From assembly GCA_030549335.1 (NCBI GenBank), contig CM060195.1, positions 24,122,874 to 24,186,873 of the forward strand: a stretch of DNA of 64,000 bases. Reading direction: 5' to 3'. Shown piece by piece: positions 11,830-24,120 of this stretch; position 1 is the first letter of the stretch; the number at the start of each line of letters is the position of its first letter. The translations under genes and the position numbers were made by a program. Under the pieces are notes generated by a model. The model did not search any database, had not been told where the DNA came from, and was given only the letters and a program-made list of their open reading frames with translations. Source of the DNA: Pontederia crassipes (lineage: Eukaryota > Streptophyta > Magnoliopsida > Commelinales > Pontederiaceae).

Positions 11830-12990
11830 AGTTTGGGTACGATCCGGAGAGCTTTTGAGAAGGTGGCTGCGAAATGCCTCCGAGATCGACTGTATAAGTT
11901 TCTCAAGGTCATAACGTCCGCCGACCTCACTTTGGAGCAGGACATACAAAGATGCCCATGGCATATCAAGCGCCTAATGTGGAAGTTTTTATTAAATTTT
12001 TTATTTTTCAAAGTGTAAATATTTGATATTCATACAGGATGGATGAACAATGGCAAAGAAAGTAAAAAAAGGCAAGAGTTAATCGATTTTCGAAGCCCTA
12101 GGCTCACATCCACATAGGCGTATCGATGCGATTTGACGAGCATCTACACTCATAGTACTGTAGATAGAAAATCGAATAATCAATCTTTTACCTTATGCTT
12201 ATTTTATAAAATTTGAAACTTTGAGAAAAAGGCGATCATGTAGACTTTCGTGTGGTCTAGCCACGCATAATGGCCGGAAGACCAACGAGTTGGTCACGCC
12301 CACTGCTCGTAGGATTTTGGTAAGTCTCATCACATGTTCACTTAGTTGGTGACGTTAGTTCAAAATGTTTTTTCAAATGCGCAATGTTTAATTTTTTTAG
12401 GATGCGTACAATGAGAAGATGGCTAAGAAGTATGAAGATGATTCGAGTACTCAGTCACCAGGTAACGTTTCTCAAAAGCAATTCATATCATTAATTTATA
12501 TAGCACCTTATATGTTTATGTATTTTTTTATGCTATATAATTTATATAATATATAATGTTTATATATATGATTGGATGATTTTTCTATTTCTTAGAGGAC
12601 CCTACTATTTGGGAGGAGGTGGCCGACACGCCACGAGGAGGATACCTGTGTGGCCTAGGCACAGCCACTTAGGTACCTAGGAGGAGTGGAGGATATGCAA
12701 ACGGCCCATCTGCTCTGAGCTTATCCAATGCACCTGATGTGATGCATAGTAGATATCGTAGGAGGTGTCCAGTAGCTATCCTAGCAGTTGGGTCCTTTAT
12801 TGCATGCGAATCAGACGTTGATCCCGCCATAGAATCAATCTCTACGAGGTCAAGGACCGAGCACGTTGGGATCGAATGTTCGGAACGAGAACAACATGAT
12901 ATTAGATATACTTTTGTTACTTATACATTTATTATTAGATATACGTGTAGTAGTTATACTTTTGTTAGTTTAGTTTATTACTTTTCATAA
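11830..12990 (+). pseudogene. TNP1/Ptta-like CACTA protein, decayed
   Basis: Downstream of TNP2 and on the same strand. Pieces visible are AFEKVAAKCLRDRLYKFLK (11850-11910), a W-containing block to 12000, RKTNELVTPTARRIL (12277-12320) and AYNEKMAKKYEDDSSTQSP (12406-12460), followed after a short intron-like gap by PTIWEEVADTPRGGYLCGLG (12603-12660) and LSNAPDVMHSRYRRR (12720-12765). The last blocks follow the order seen in plant 'transposase, Ptta/En/Spm' proteins, which bind subterminal motifs. Stops in between exclude a product. The fit is by eye; the first block is the least certain. Confidence 0.6.
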
Positions 12991-13084
12991 GCCTGCAATG
13001 AATGATGAATGCATTTATATGCATTGTATAATTGTATAGTGTGTCAAGGAAAGAAAATATAATATAGCTATAATGGGGCAAAAA

Positions 13085-13468
13085 TGTCTAATATTAACAT
13101 CTCTTTGGCGTCGCACGCATTGTCAACCCTATTATAAATGTAGCATCACACTAGCATCGGCTTACTTATAAGCTTAGCGTCACTTGCACATCCAAGTAGC
13201 ATCATAGCGTCCTGTGCCACTTTAGCGTCGCCTTAGCGACGCAACTCAAAGCTTTTCGCACCATCTTAACGTCGAGATAGTGTTAGGTGTTGACGCTAGT
13301 TGCGTTGCTTTTATCTTTGGCGCTATTGAGACGCTAATAGCTATTGATTCCAAGCATCTCATATTATCGACGCTATGTCGATGCTAAGGAGACGCTATTA
13401 TTTCCAGCCACGCATTAGCGTCTAGCGTCTCGATTTACGTGTCGCTATTCGCTAATTTTCTTGTAGTG
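13085..13468 (+). repeat. CACTA subterminal motif array
   Basis: At least a dozen copies of TAGCGTC / GACGCTA in both orientations are packed into about 380 bp next to the terminus TTTTCTTGTAGTG. Such arrays are the binding sites for the TNPA/TNP1 protein in En/Spm-type elements. The same motif is found in the doubled ends at 19085-19848. Confidence 0.85.
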
Positions 13469-14984
13469 AAGACGCTATTACAATTTTCTTTCATTAAAGA
13501 TTATATTTTATATGTTATCTTAAGATAGTAGGATATAAAAGAAAAAATCTCAACTTTTATTTTGATTTCAAATACATTCTAAAACTTTTTTTATAAAAAA
13601 AAATCACAAATTTTTAGATTAACTATAGTTTTAGCCTATGTATGAATAAAATAAGATCATTAAATGTCAATTCAACAATTTTAATGCATATAATTGGATA
13701 TTTAATCAATAACCATAATACTTTTGACATTTTTACATATAAATTTTAGATTTAAATAGCCTAAAATTTGATTGATTTCATATAATAGGAAAGTTTCATA
13801 AAACAAAATGATAAAAGAATAATTTGGTTCTTTTTTAAGTCTAAAAATTTGTGTATGCCATCTACTTAATTGTGTGATGATTGCTAAATTACTATTGAAT
13901 ATTTTTTTCTATTAAAGATATAATAATATGTTACAATCAATTTGAAAGTTCATAATTTGTTACGTAAAAAAGTTTATAATAGATATGAGATTAAAACAAA
14001 AGTTCAAAATATTTGTGTACAATTTACCACTCCTTCTATTACTTATTTTTTCTACTCACTCCAAGCACACTATAATTAACACTAAGTTGAACACAAAATG
14101 AGTTCAATAAGGTCATTCCAATCTTTCTTGTTTCATAGCTATCTTTGCACAAATCTTGTGATTGACCATCAGATTCACCGATGAAAACAAAATGAATTGA
14201 TTGGGTACATTTTCAATACATTTATAAATATCCATGCACTCTTTTAAAATTCGGACCAACCCAATTAATTTGACTGGTCAGACTAATTTTCTAACACTAA
14301 AACGTCTCATTATTCACCTCAAATTCAATCTTGAGGTTGACCCACTTTGATCTAATCAAAATCGTTGGATGACCCTACATGTACAGATCAAGCTAAAAAA
14401 TAAATAAAATATTGAGATATAAAAAAATGTATTTTTAATACATTAAATAATATATGATAAAATGAAGGTGTTCCCTACTTCACGTTGTTCCCTATCTTTT
14501 TCATCATTAGATCTTCATATAACTGTGATAAACTATTTGAGAAATTCAATCATGAATCGTTGATGGAGATCTAATGGTGTAAAAGATAGGGAAAACCAAA
14601 ATTGAACCATATATATATATATATATAAGCTTAAAATTTATATTCCAATGTGTTGAGATTTTCTTCTTCATTAGATATATATTATTTTGTCATAATTTTC
14701 TTAATTACCTCACATGAAATTTTTTTATTTAGAAAATATTGATTAATAATATAATTTATTCTTATTTTATTATATTATTTGATTTGAATTATTTTATTCT
14801 ACTCAATAATATTATACTTTATAATATTAATGCACTTGTCATGCAAGATATTACAATATATCTTTAACTTATTTTATTTTTTGGCCGACCATTCAATTTG
14901 ATCCAATTCGATTGGTCAGACCTAAGTTGTTAATCAATACAAGTCCATGGTTAGATTGAGTCTAATAAGATTGGATCCATGAAA
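13469..14984. other. AT-rich DNA, no gene
   Basis: No coding sequence recognised. It contains a small inverted repeat (14488-14593, listed separately) and a short (TA)n run near 14612-14626. Confidence 0.6.
14488..14593. repeat. Small MITE-like inverted repeat
   Basis: TTCCCTATCTTTTTCATC at the left is mirrored by GTGTAAAAGATAGGGAA at the right, and the arms continue through AGATCT on both sides, giving arms of about 27 bp with three or four mismatches around a 50-bp loop. No clear target duplication was seen. Confidence 0.6.
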
Positions 14985-16397
14985 TTCCATTCATGCATTT
15001 AAACCTAATGAACTAACACAACAATCAAATCACATGAATAATATAGTAGGAAAGAGAGACAAGGACAAACACAAGATGCACTAGTTTGTTGATGAGGTTC
15101 GATCACATCTTGGACTAAGTACCTGCTCTGACTTCTCGACCTTGGGACAAATTCCACTAACACTCTTTCTTCATTCCAAATGAGGTAAGGAAGAAATCCT
15201 TTACAACTCTTGCCTTTTCTTCGCTTCAAAAGGTAAGGCACACCTTTCCTACTTGGAAGCTTTCATCCACCTTTTCTTTCCTCAAGAGGTAAGACAACCT
15301 CTTTTTACTCTAGAGATAAACGACTATTACAATATCACAAGAACACTCTCTAATCTCTCTTTTACCATTTTGAACATCACACAAGAATAAGAGACAAAGA
15401 AATAAAAGATTTGCAATTAGAGCTCAAACGGACTTCACAAGTGTTCTTCCCAATTTTTCTTAGAAGTCTTGATCATTCCTTCACCTTTGGGACACCTTTT
15501 ATAGCCTTCTTAACTACATTTAAATGTTGGGACTTATTTCCCACTTTTTGGGTCAAAATCTGAGCGTTATAGTGTATTCTATGCGCTCACCGATTGACCG
15601 TTTTGCTCACCGGTTGACCGTTCAACATATCCATTGAAAAAATATGACCGTTGATGAGTTCTGTATATTGACCGGTTGAATGAAGAGTCGACTGGTGCTT
15701 CAACTGACATCATCTCGACATTTTGCTCGCTTTAATCGGTCGATTTTTGCATTTTCTTAGCTGACCACCAATCGAACGATATTGAACATAATTTTTTGCA
15801 TAGTTATCTAAATAAAATATTTTTTATTCTAGGAAAATCTAACATAATTTTCTACAATTTTGATATTATTTATTCATCCAAAATCAAATGTTCTATCCGA
15901 ATATTAATTCTTCAGTACATAAAGTTGTCCATTTCAAATTAAACTTTTCTAAATCTTTTTTTTATACATAGTTTTTCATGAGTATCCAAATGAGATGATA
16001 TTTGATTCTAAGAAAAGATAACAACATTATATATATGACTTTTATACTAATCTCATGATCCAAATCTCATGATAAAAGACTCAAATATTAAGTACAAATT
16101 TAGCACATAAAAATATCAACTTCAAATTGAACTTTTCGAGCTTCACTTGTTAAACATAACTTTTTTGTGGTTATCCAAATGAGGTGATCCTTGATGCTCT
16201 ATGAAGATAAAAGAATTATCTATAACTTTTATATATCATCTCTTAATATAAAAATTATGGGAATATAAACAAATGTCAACCGAAAGTTTTTCAATATTGT
16301 TTAAACTTTTTCAATAATTTAAATATAACTCTAAATCTTTCGAAATGTGTATCTTCAAAATATAATTATATAAGATATAAAAATTTTGCTCCAATAG
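14985..16397 (-). repeat. Decayed family A (copia-like) LTR
   Basis: The stretch 15060-15330 follows 52225-52470 step by step (GAGGTTCGA, CTTCTCGACCTTG, TTCCACTAA, CAAATGAGGTAAGGA, AAGAGGTAAG), and 15590-15780 holds the family's CCGGTTGACC motifs. The right part (15840-16397) contains two diverged copies of a block of about 250 bp (TATCCAAATGAGxTGAT twice), which makes it longer than its relatives. No internal region flanks it, so it is a solo-LTR relic. Confidence 0.7.
15495..15506 (-). promoter_or_regulatory. TATA box of decayed family A LTR
   Basis: On the minus strand GGCTATAAAAGG, aligned with CCTATAAAAGG of the copy at 52644-52654. Confidence 0.5.
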
Positions 16398-16677
16398 GTT
16401 CACGCAAGAAATTAATATTCATTAATTGGTTTCCATTAATGGTCCGATCTGATCTGAAAAAATTGGAAATCACATAAATGAAAATAATTAAAAATGGAAA
16501 TTCAGGATATGCAATTCACAATTAACAGTTTTTTAAAAGAAAATAAAAGGAAATTTTGTTAATTGACTAACACAAAAGAAAATAAAAAACTAGGGAATAT
16601 ATAAATGTAAACAAAGAAAAAGGAAAACAAGGAAACAGATATGAACGAAAAAAAAAAATTAAGGAAAGAACATGGAG

Positions 16678-19600
16678 TGTGACGACCAACCTTGACGGCC
16701 AGCCGTCACGAGGGGTGAAAAAATAATACTATTTATCATAAAATTTGAATATAAATAAAATGCGAAAGTTGTGATTCAAGAAGAAACTTAGTCACAAAAT
16801 TTCCAAAAATTTCGGCATGACCTCTGCATACATAGGATAGTGGCCAAAATGGCAATATGTACATACAAGGTATCCATATCAATATATAATTCATCATATG
16901 ATAAAAAGGGACAAAAGTCCGTAACATGGCAATAAGATATAGGATCATTTCAGCTCAACCTCAAATAGAAAAAAAAGATGCAAGTCTCCAACCAAATGAC
17001 ACTATGGTCACAAGATCCAAAATTCATTTGCCAAAAGTTTCCAAGATTAGAAACTAAGATACGTTTAAAGTTTTTTTTTTGCCATAGATAAATAATAAGG
17101 ACTGAGAGTATGTGTTTAGTTTCATCCTTTCACAGCCTATCCCCAACCACAACTTTCATAAAATATACTTAGCTATCATCACCTACGAAGAATAGAGAAT
17201 GAGGGGTGAGCACTATGAGCTCAGTGAGTGGAGGGCACATGAATATAAGAAAAATCCAAAAAATCGATATCCCACCTGCATATCATTAAATCCAAAAAAA
17301 AAATAATGTCTGAGATATATGACAAAATAGTTTCTCTCTTTAACTACAAAACAAGTAGTGTAAAGAGAGGAATTCCTCACCTAGGGCGTATGGCTAATAC
17401 GATTCCTATGTAAGTTGTTGTGCGGATTAAGAATTGCCACCATCCACGGGCTTAATGATTCACCACTACGATATCATCCTTGTATAACTAAATACTATTG
17501 GATTTAATATTTGCCATCATGGAATGATCTTAATGGTTGCCGCACCTACTCGGAGTTGATCAAGTTCTGATGAAATAAAGATCTCGCTACAAAGCGATTT
17601 TTGTATGATATAATTAATATGATGTATGAATTCACATGCTCTGGCATATACGGAAATCCATGATTCAATTTCCACACATTTTGAAAATCCATATAAAGCG
17701 TAGAAATATGAGAGAGCATCATAAATTGGAAAATGAAATCAGATATCAAATAATTTCAGTTGTGATTCTCCAATGGCTTACAAGCACACATTACATATGA
17801 TGCAAAGAATTCATTTAAATGAATCCAAATCCAAGCAGAAACTCCTCTTACATCAGCGTAAGACTATGGAAGCTACTAGAGCTTTGTTTAATGTTATCAT
17901 GTAATCCATTCACCTCTGATACGCTTGACAACACATGATGTCCACGTCTGAATAAAGTTGACAAGGTGAACAACCTAGTCAATATATGTAGATTTAAATC
18001 AATTTTCACATATGATTACATTTATTCATAAGTTAAGTAATTCAGTTCTTAATCATTAGGACAACAATTTTCATTTTCAATTAATGATTGATATAAATGC
18101 TGAATTCTAATCAAGTAGTTACAGAATCTTATTTTCAGGTTAGTCATATGCACAAATTTGATATTTAATCTACTATTATCGTGGAACAACTTTTAATCTC
18201 TCTTCCCCTTTCTAACTCATCAGCTAGATTATAATATATTCAATAGTCAACACACATTTTAACCTCATATTTCAACCAACAGATTAGATTCATACCCTTC
18301 TCAAGTAAATTCATCCAATTGGTACATTTGTTCCCCCAACAATTTGTTTGGCGTTTGGCGAAAAGAAGAAGCAGCATTAATGTATAGACCATAAATATAA
18401 ATGAAGGCCTAATCACATCAAGTAATGCAAACTGATCCCAATTACTCTCGCCAAAAATGAGGATGGTTCTAGATTCGGGTTCTTCAAGCTTTCTGATGGC
18501 TGCGAGGGGGCTGGGCATGAAAAGGCAAGAGAATGATAATGTCTTCAACACAAATGAAGAGAAAAGAAAAAAAAAATCAATCCTAGATCCTAGCACTAGG
18601 TCTGAGATGGTTCAAGAACTTAACAGCAAGGAAAATCAGATTCTTCTCATTAAGAAAAATGCTCAAAAGAGGCCTTCCACATGGCTGACGAACTTGATTC
18701 AAAGAACTATTGGTCACTTACAAATCGATGAACCAGAGATTTTCTTTAGGAGTTTTATATGTGGATCACTGCTGCTGTGTTGGGCTTCCGATGATGGGGA
18801 TTCGACAGCGAGAAGAGGGGTGGCAGTTACTGTTTGGATGAGGCTTGTTGGGGATGAAAACAGGGAGGAAGTGGAGTGTAGGAGGAAAGTGCAGAGCACT
18901 CTGGGAAAGGGACGGCTGAGAGAGAAAAATTAGAAGGAAAATGTAATACCTCATATTTTAATTAGGGGCGATTTGGACTTTTGGCCAAACCCTCATGACC
19001 TCCCCTATAGATGCATTATAAATTCTATGGTGTGGGAAGGGAAAAAATGAGGCTGGGATGGGTAAAAAAAATGTGCAAGTAGAGACTCCATAGCGTCTCA
19101 TTTGCGTCGCAATAGTATGTCGGCGCTGATTTAAATATATCGTACTTAGCGCCATGTTAGCATCTCACTGACGATGCGTACAACATGATTATTGCGTCAC
19201 TTCAGCGCCTTCCTAGCGCTTAAACTAGCACCGCATGGGCGCCGGAATAGCGCCTCAAATCTAGCGCCCCTTCAAAGTCGACTTAGCGACGCACATATTG
19301 TACAGACAGCCGGAAAGCACGCGTCTCAATAACATCGAGATGGCATCAACAGGTAGCGCTAGTAGCGTCTCATTTTCTTTGACTCTATTGCGATGCTATT
19401 AGTTACCGATTTTCAGCGTCCCCCATTTGCGGTGCTTTTTGGACGCTAATGAGACACTCTTCACAACGGACACATAATAGCGCCTCCTTAGCGTCGCGTT
19501 TGTTGGGTCGCTAATAGAAAAATTTCTTGTAGTGAAAGTTAGCATCTCTTGAGCACCGAAATAGCGCCTCACATGTCGCGCCACTTTAGCATCCCCCTAG

Positions 19601-19920
19601 CGATGTTTGTGTACTGCTCTCAACCAGACATCAGCGTCTTCGTAATGTCATGATGGCGTCGACAGTTGGTGCTAGTAGCATCTCCGCTTTCGTTGGCTCT
19701 ATTGCGACGCTATTAGCCACAGATATTTAGCGTCGCGTTGTGTCGGTGCTATGTAGACGCTAAAGTGACGCTATATGTTCTAGAGACACAATAGCGCCAC
19801 GTTAGCGTCTCATTCATTAGGCTGCTATTCTTCGATTTTCTTGTAGTGTAAACCAATTTTTTGTAAATAAATATTTTACTTATCCAATTAATTAATTCAA
19901 CAAAATCTTGGGGTATTACA
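16678..19920 (-). repeat. Tekay/Del-like LTR, probably solo
   Basis: On the minus strand it starts TGTAATACCCC (19920) and ends GGTTGGTCGTCACA (16678), close to the ends of the Tekay LTR at 23177-27497 (TGTAATATCCC ... GGGTCGTGACA). The interior shares the type of sequence around GAGCTCAGTGAG (17216). No primer site or pol flanks it. The flanking 5-mers (TGGAG and CTTTT) do not match, so it may be rearranged or a truncated element. The open frame at 18457-18933 and its antisense lie inside the LTR and match no protein I know. A CACTA-type insertion sits at about 19085-19848. Confidence 0.6.
19085..19848 (+). mobile_element. Two tandem CACTA right ends with subterminal motifs
   Basis: Two successive motif arrays, each ending in a CACTA terminus: TTTCTTGTAGTG at 19534 and TTTTCTTGTAGTG at 19848. 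Both are full of TAGCGYC / GCGCC / GACGCTA and share the order of blocks (GCGACGCTATTAG, then GTGTCGGTGCT-like). They belong with the end at 13468. No left terminus was found, so this is a truncated, duplicated end rather than a full element. Confidence 0.75.
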
Positions 19921-20634
19921 CTTTTGACATTAATGACTTTTGAGAATCAAGTAATACAATTCTCAAAAATTTCCCATTTTTATTTCCATTCTTCTTTTCG
20001 TTCCTTCCACCCTCACATTCTTTCATCCTCCATTGTTGGGATCTTGCTTGTCCCTTGTTGTGGTCTACGACGAATGACCAAGAAGGAGAGCTTGGACGAG
20101 CGGAGAACTAAAGGAAAATAGGAGGAAAGAGAACTATAACACATCACAAATTTCAAATTTGAAACTTTTATTCTTTGTTGACGTTGATTATCGTGAGACC
20201 GCTTCACAAAATAGACACCTAAATCGTAGCAATCAACAAAAGCGGTTGGGGTGCACCACAGGTTGACTATTTATAGAGCGGCCGCCCGGAAGCACAACGA
20301 AAAGAAAATAGAGAAGGGGTTGATTTATTCTTCTCCCATTAGACCAACATAACTCATGGGCATTGTGTAACTCTCCTACCCAATCTCTTAGGGCTTAGTG
20401 AACACAAAACTCCCACATTTATGTCCTTTTAAAGCCTCATTAATCTTTTTCCTTCTCTTCCTCTTCATCCTCTGATTTTCTTCTTTCTTCCAATGTTTTC
20501 TGTGTTCTTGCCCCATTGCTTGGCCCAACCAGAGATCTATGGAAGAGATTTGACTGGTGCTAAGGATGTGAGAAACTAGTGAAGCTTGATGAATTGAAGA
20601 GCCAACCAAAGAATCGATGAAAGAGTGTGATTTT
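19921..20634. other. No recognisable gene
   Basis: Mixed-composition DNA between the LTR end and the CACTA terminus. Short open frames on both strands show no family, codon pattern or splice context. Confidence 0.5.
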
Positions 20635-21116
20635 CACTACAAGAAAAGAGATCTTTAACGACCAATTATTAATGTCGAGACAAAAAAATGGTCATTAAAA
20701 ATAGCCAATAGTGACAAGAAAAAATTATGGACATTATTAACGTAAGAGAAAATTGCTCATCTAAAAAAACTAAATTCTGGCTGTTAAAAGTGATTATTAA
20801 TCACCATTTAATTTTGTCATCATTAATTATTTATAAATTAAGACCACGTAAGTGTACACTTAATATTTTACTTGGCGGGAATTACACATTTCCCTCCGTT
20901 AATTTCTTAGGTAACATCAATTAGTTTTTGTATTTAATTATAAAATTAAATAGAAAAACCCTAACCTTCTTCCTCGACCTCGCAATCTGTTTGTTTTATT
21001 ATTGGCTGCTAGAGACTTTATTCCTAAGCATCCTCTGCTCCCCCCCCACTGCAAGTCCTCCCCGCCACCAACCGACAACGCCCCCCACAACCCCTGACTC
21101 GCCGCGCAAGAGACCC
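20635..21116 (+). mobile_element. CACTA left end plus GC-rich interior
   Basis: Starts CACTACAAGAAAAGAGATC and matches the inverted terminus at 6939 for about 300 bp (to GGTAACATCAATTAG at 20925). From 21030 the DNA becomes C-rich (GACAACGCCCCCCACAAC). The same phrase recurs at 28014-28031, on the far side of the TRIM/Tekay block, which suggests that one CACTA interior was split by those insertions. Confidence 0.8.
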
Positions 21117-21758
21117 GGTAACACCCTTGCACTTGCGTGGGATATTGTTCGCTTTGGGTCTTAACTTGCACGGTTTTCTCAAAACGCGTCCTACCAAGTC
21201 AAGGCCATGCTTCCATATATACCCAGCATCTCTCACGTGACTTATGCATGTGAGATTAATTCAAGACATGCCTCATGCACCCTTCCCCCCTTAGGGGACT
21301 CAACGCCCTCGTTGGGCGATCGCACCCCATCATGCACAGAGGCTCACGCAGAGTGGCTCTGATACCATATGTAATATTCCCCACTAGCGTGTGATATTGT
21401 CCGCTCTAGGCCTCAGACCGCACGGTTATCTCAAAACGCGTCACACTTGGTGAAGGACATGTTCCCATATATACCCAGCATCTCTCCCGTGACTTATGCA
21501 TGTGGGACTAATTCAAAGCATGCCTCATGCACCCTTCCCCCCTTAGGGGACTCAACGTCCTCGTTTAGTGATCGCACCACACCATGCACAGAAGCTCACG
21601 CGGATTGGCTCTGATACCTTATGTAACACCCTTGCACTTGTATAGGATATTGTTCGCTCTGCGACCAACACGATTTTCTCAAAACGCGTCCTACCAAGTC
21701 AAGGCCATTTTCTCATATATACCCAGCATCTCTCCCGTGACTTGTGCATGTGGGACTA
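21117..21758 (-). mobile_element. Tandem TRIM retrotransposon array (LTR-int-LTR-int-LTR)
   Basis: Three LTR copies of about 162 bp (21117-21279, 21370-21531, 21622-21758, the last truncated) alternate with two 90-bp internal segments. On the minus strand each LTR starts TGCATGAGGC and ends GGTGTTACA. Each internal segment begins with TGGTATCAGAGCC, a primer site for initiator tRNA-Met, and ends in a purine run (AAGGGGGGAAGGG). No coding capacity exists. Size and layout are those of terminal-repeat retrotransposons in miniature; tandem sharing of LTRs is known for this class. The third LTR is cut by the Tekay fragment at about 21759. Confidence 0.85.
21355..21367 (-). promoter_or_regulatory. 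TRIM primer-binding site (tRNA-iMet type)
   Basis: Minus-strand TGGTATCAGAGCC two bases after the LTR end. The second unit has the same site at 21607-21619 with the first base changed. Confidence 0.85.
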
Positions 21759-22993
21759 AGTATACTAAATCTGAAGACAGAGTATTGCCATCGGGAGTTC
21801 TAATTGCCAAACAGTATTCCAATGGTTCCCTTCTTGTCTTCAGATGGCATGCAAACTTTGGAGTCACAAAGGAATGTGTAGAGCCAGAATCTACCAAAGT
21901 ATGTGCCATGTTGTCACAGATAAGAAGATTACCTGTGATCACCGCATTTGAAGCATCCACATCTCTTTGAGTCAAGGCATAGACTTGTCCTGGTGCCATT
22001 GGTTGTTTGCCTTTTCCTATTGCTCTATTTGGTGGTTGTGGCTGTTGTTGTAGTGGGTACTTTTGTTGTTGTTGCTATTGTTGCATTAGTGGACAATCTT
22101 TGATGTAGTGGCCCATTTTTCCACACTTAAAACAACCTCCTATCATCCTATAACATGGGGCATTACCATAGGAATTTCCACACAATCTGCATTGTTGGGA
22201 ACGTTGTGGTTGTGGTTGTTGAGGTCTGCGAAAAGGCACATTGTTTCTTCTCTTCTTAAAGTCAAATTTTCCTGGCCTGAAGTGTTGAAAAGTATGACCT
22301 CTCTCTTTCTTGTTTTCCTCTTGATTTGCTTGAGATGTTTGTAAATCCTTCTCTACCAATTGAGCCCTTTCATACACATCTTCATATACTCTCAACTTGA
22401 GTGTGGCAAGGTTACTATTAATAGCTGGCTTGAGTCCTCTCTCGAACTTCTTTGCCTTTTCCATTTCATCAGCCACTAGGTGTGAAGCAAATCTTGATAG
22501 TTCAGCAAATTTTGCCTCATATTGATCCACTGTCATATTTCACCGCTCCAGCTTGAGAAATTCAATCATCTTCTTGTCCCAAGCACAATCAGAAAAATAT
22601 TTTGCAAGAAAAATTTCAACAAATGTCTTCCACGTTAAGTTCGGGTTGTCAGCCAAAAGTTTAGGCTTAGTTTCCTTCCACCAATGCTCGGCATTATCTT
22701 GTCTGCCTCCTCACAATATAAAGCAGCAAATTTAACTTGTTTATCCAACTCTCGACGTCAGTTGGGTCACCAGTACCTTTGAAAATAGGAGGACCAAGTT
22801 TCTTAAACTGCTCCACTGCACATTTACGACATCCTTCAACTTGTTCATCCCTAGGTTCGTTGTTTCTCATATTCTGTTCATTTTGCATCCTTATGATATT
22901 ACTCATTTCTTGCAAAGCTTGCAAAACACCCTCCAATCGAGGATCTTGTTTCACATTTTGATTTTGGGATGAGCTCTCCCCTCTTGTCGTCAT
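21759..22993 (-). pseudogene. Tekay/Del-type gag and protease, broken
   Basis: Gag forms the particle and protease matures it. On the minus strand the gag starts MTTRGESSSQNQNVK at 22993. Next come CAVEQFKKLGPPIFKGTGDP and SWINKL, a frameshifted middle, the conserved block MTVDQYEAKFAELSRFASHL (22536 on), and a zinc knuckle CFKCGKMGHYIKDCP near 22100. A Q-rich linker with a stop follows, then the protease block with ITGNLLICDNMAHTLVDSGS and THSFVTPKFA (about 21860-21960), where DSG is the catalytic triplet. Reading ends at about 21759 at the junction with the TRIM array. RT, RNase H and integrase are missing downstream. At least three lesions prevent a product. Confidence 0.85.
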
Positions 22994-23159
22994 GACCCTA
23001 ATTAAATCAAGTACATGTATACTTCGAATTAATAATATGAAAGGTCATTCCTTAGACCTATACAAATGTACGACAACGTCTTAGAACTTAAACAAACTTA
23101 AAGCATAACCATGTCATCCTAGACAAGATCTGCAACACTTGACAAAGAGTAGGACCTAT

Positions 23160-23172
23160 TGCTCTCATACCA
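23160..23172 (-). promoter_or_regulatory. Primer-binding site of Tekay-type element
   Basis: Minus strand TGGTATGAGAGCA, four bases after the LTR end (CGTGACA). It matches the initiator tRNA-Met site TGGTATCAGAGCA with one change. Confidence 0.8.
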
Positions 23173-23850
23173 TAACTGTCACGACCCTGATTTAAACCAG
23201 AGCTCACGACTGATTACAGACGATCAAATAATTTTTTTTAAAAAAAATGTGCATAACCCGTCTAGATACTACAAGAAAGTGACAACACATATAACCAAAC
23301 CACACAGTTTATATTGATCATTCAGAACATGTAACAACCCTAGGGTTTACACCACCACATAGTCATGAAAGATTTATATTTTACAAGATACAAAATTACT
23401 TTTCATACATAGCACATATCAAACTCTCTCTATATCCCAACAGAAGAATATGAGAGCTACAAGTCTTCTATCAAGTGTGCGCGGTGGGGCACGTGACTTC
23501 TCAATACCTTAGCAGCAAAAGAATCCACACCCTGCTAAGATTGTCTCTCGCGATCCCAAAAATTCTACTGATTTGAAAAAGTGTACAAGAACACTGTGAG
23601 CAAATAATAGCTCAGTAAGCTGATAACTCATAAGCTATGTGTTACCATCTAATAAATTCGGAGAAACATAAAAATACATGCATTAATCATAATATCAAAG
23701 TCAATATCTTCACACATTTCATAAATACATATATAACATTCCAATCAAAATCATTACAATCAATTTACATTCGTTGTCACTTAAATATATCAAACATGTG
23801 TATGCAATGCAACACTCTCATATGTATGCACGGATCATAGTGGTCGGTAG

Positions 23851-24120
23851 GTGGACTCTAGAGGTGGCTCCCATCGTGATCAACGATGTAGCATTTAGCT
23901 CCATTCTACCCCATCACTTACGGGGAACAAATCAAATAGGGATAGGTGGACTCTAGAGGTGGCCCCTACGGATTCTAGAGGTGGCTCCCATCGCGACTAC
24001 TCATGATGTGGCACTTAGCTCCAGCCTATTTCATCCCATTATTGGGGAATAGAATGATGGATTGAACCCTAGATGTGGCTCCCATCGTGATCAATGATGT
24101 AGCACTTAGCTCCAATCATC
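23851..24120. repeat. Three-unit repeat inside Tekay LTR
   Basis: The phrase GAGGTGGCTCCCATCG, followed by GATGTAGCAxTTAGCTCC, occurs near 23861, 23979 and 24072. Spacing is about 118 and 93 bp. Confidence 0.8.

Larger units (their letters stand above)
8850..13468 (+). mobile_element. Decayed autonomous-type CACTA (En/Spm) transposon
   Basis: The right end is clear: an array of GCGTC/GACGC motifs ending in TTTTCTTGTAGTG at 13468, the complement of a CACTACAAGAAAA terminus. The left end is not clean; motif-bearing sequence (GCGTCACTCTAGCGTCGAC) starts near 8865 without a CACTA terminus, so 8850 is approximate. Inside, in order, are a 222-bp tandem duplication, a GC-rich block, a TNP2-like gene and a TNP1-like gene, all on +, which is the usual plan of plant CACTA elements. 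Many stops show it is dead. No matching 3-bp target duplication could be assigned. Confidence 0.75.

Noticed and set aside
18457-18933. 158-codon plus-strand frame and overlapping minus frames
   Set aside because: It lies inside a Tekay-like LTR, with no family similarity, no splice context and no conserved motif.
21355-21367. Part of a tRNA gene
   Set aside because: Only the 13-bp primer-site complement of the tRNA 3' end is present; no tRNA body surrounds it.
23851-24120. CRISPR-like spaced repeats
   Set aside because: There are only three long units with unequal spacing, inside an LTR of a plant retrotransposon.
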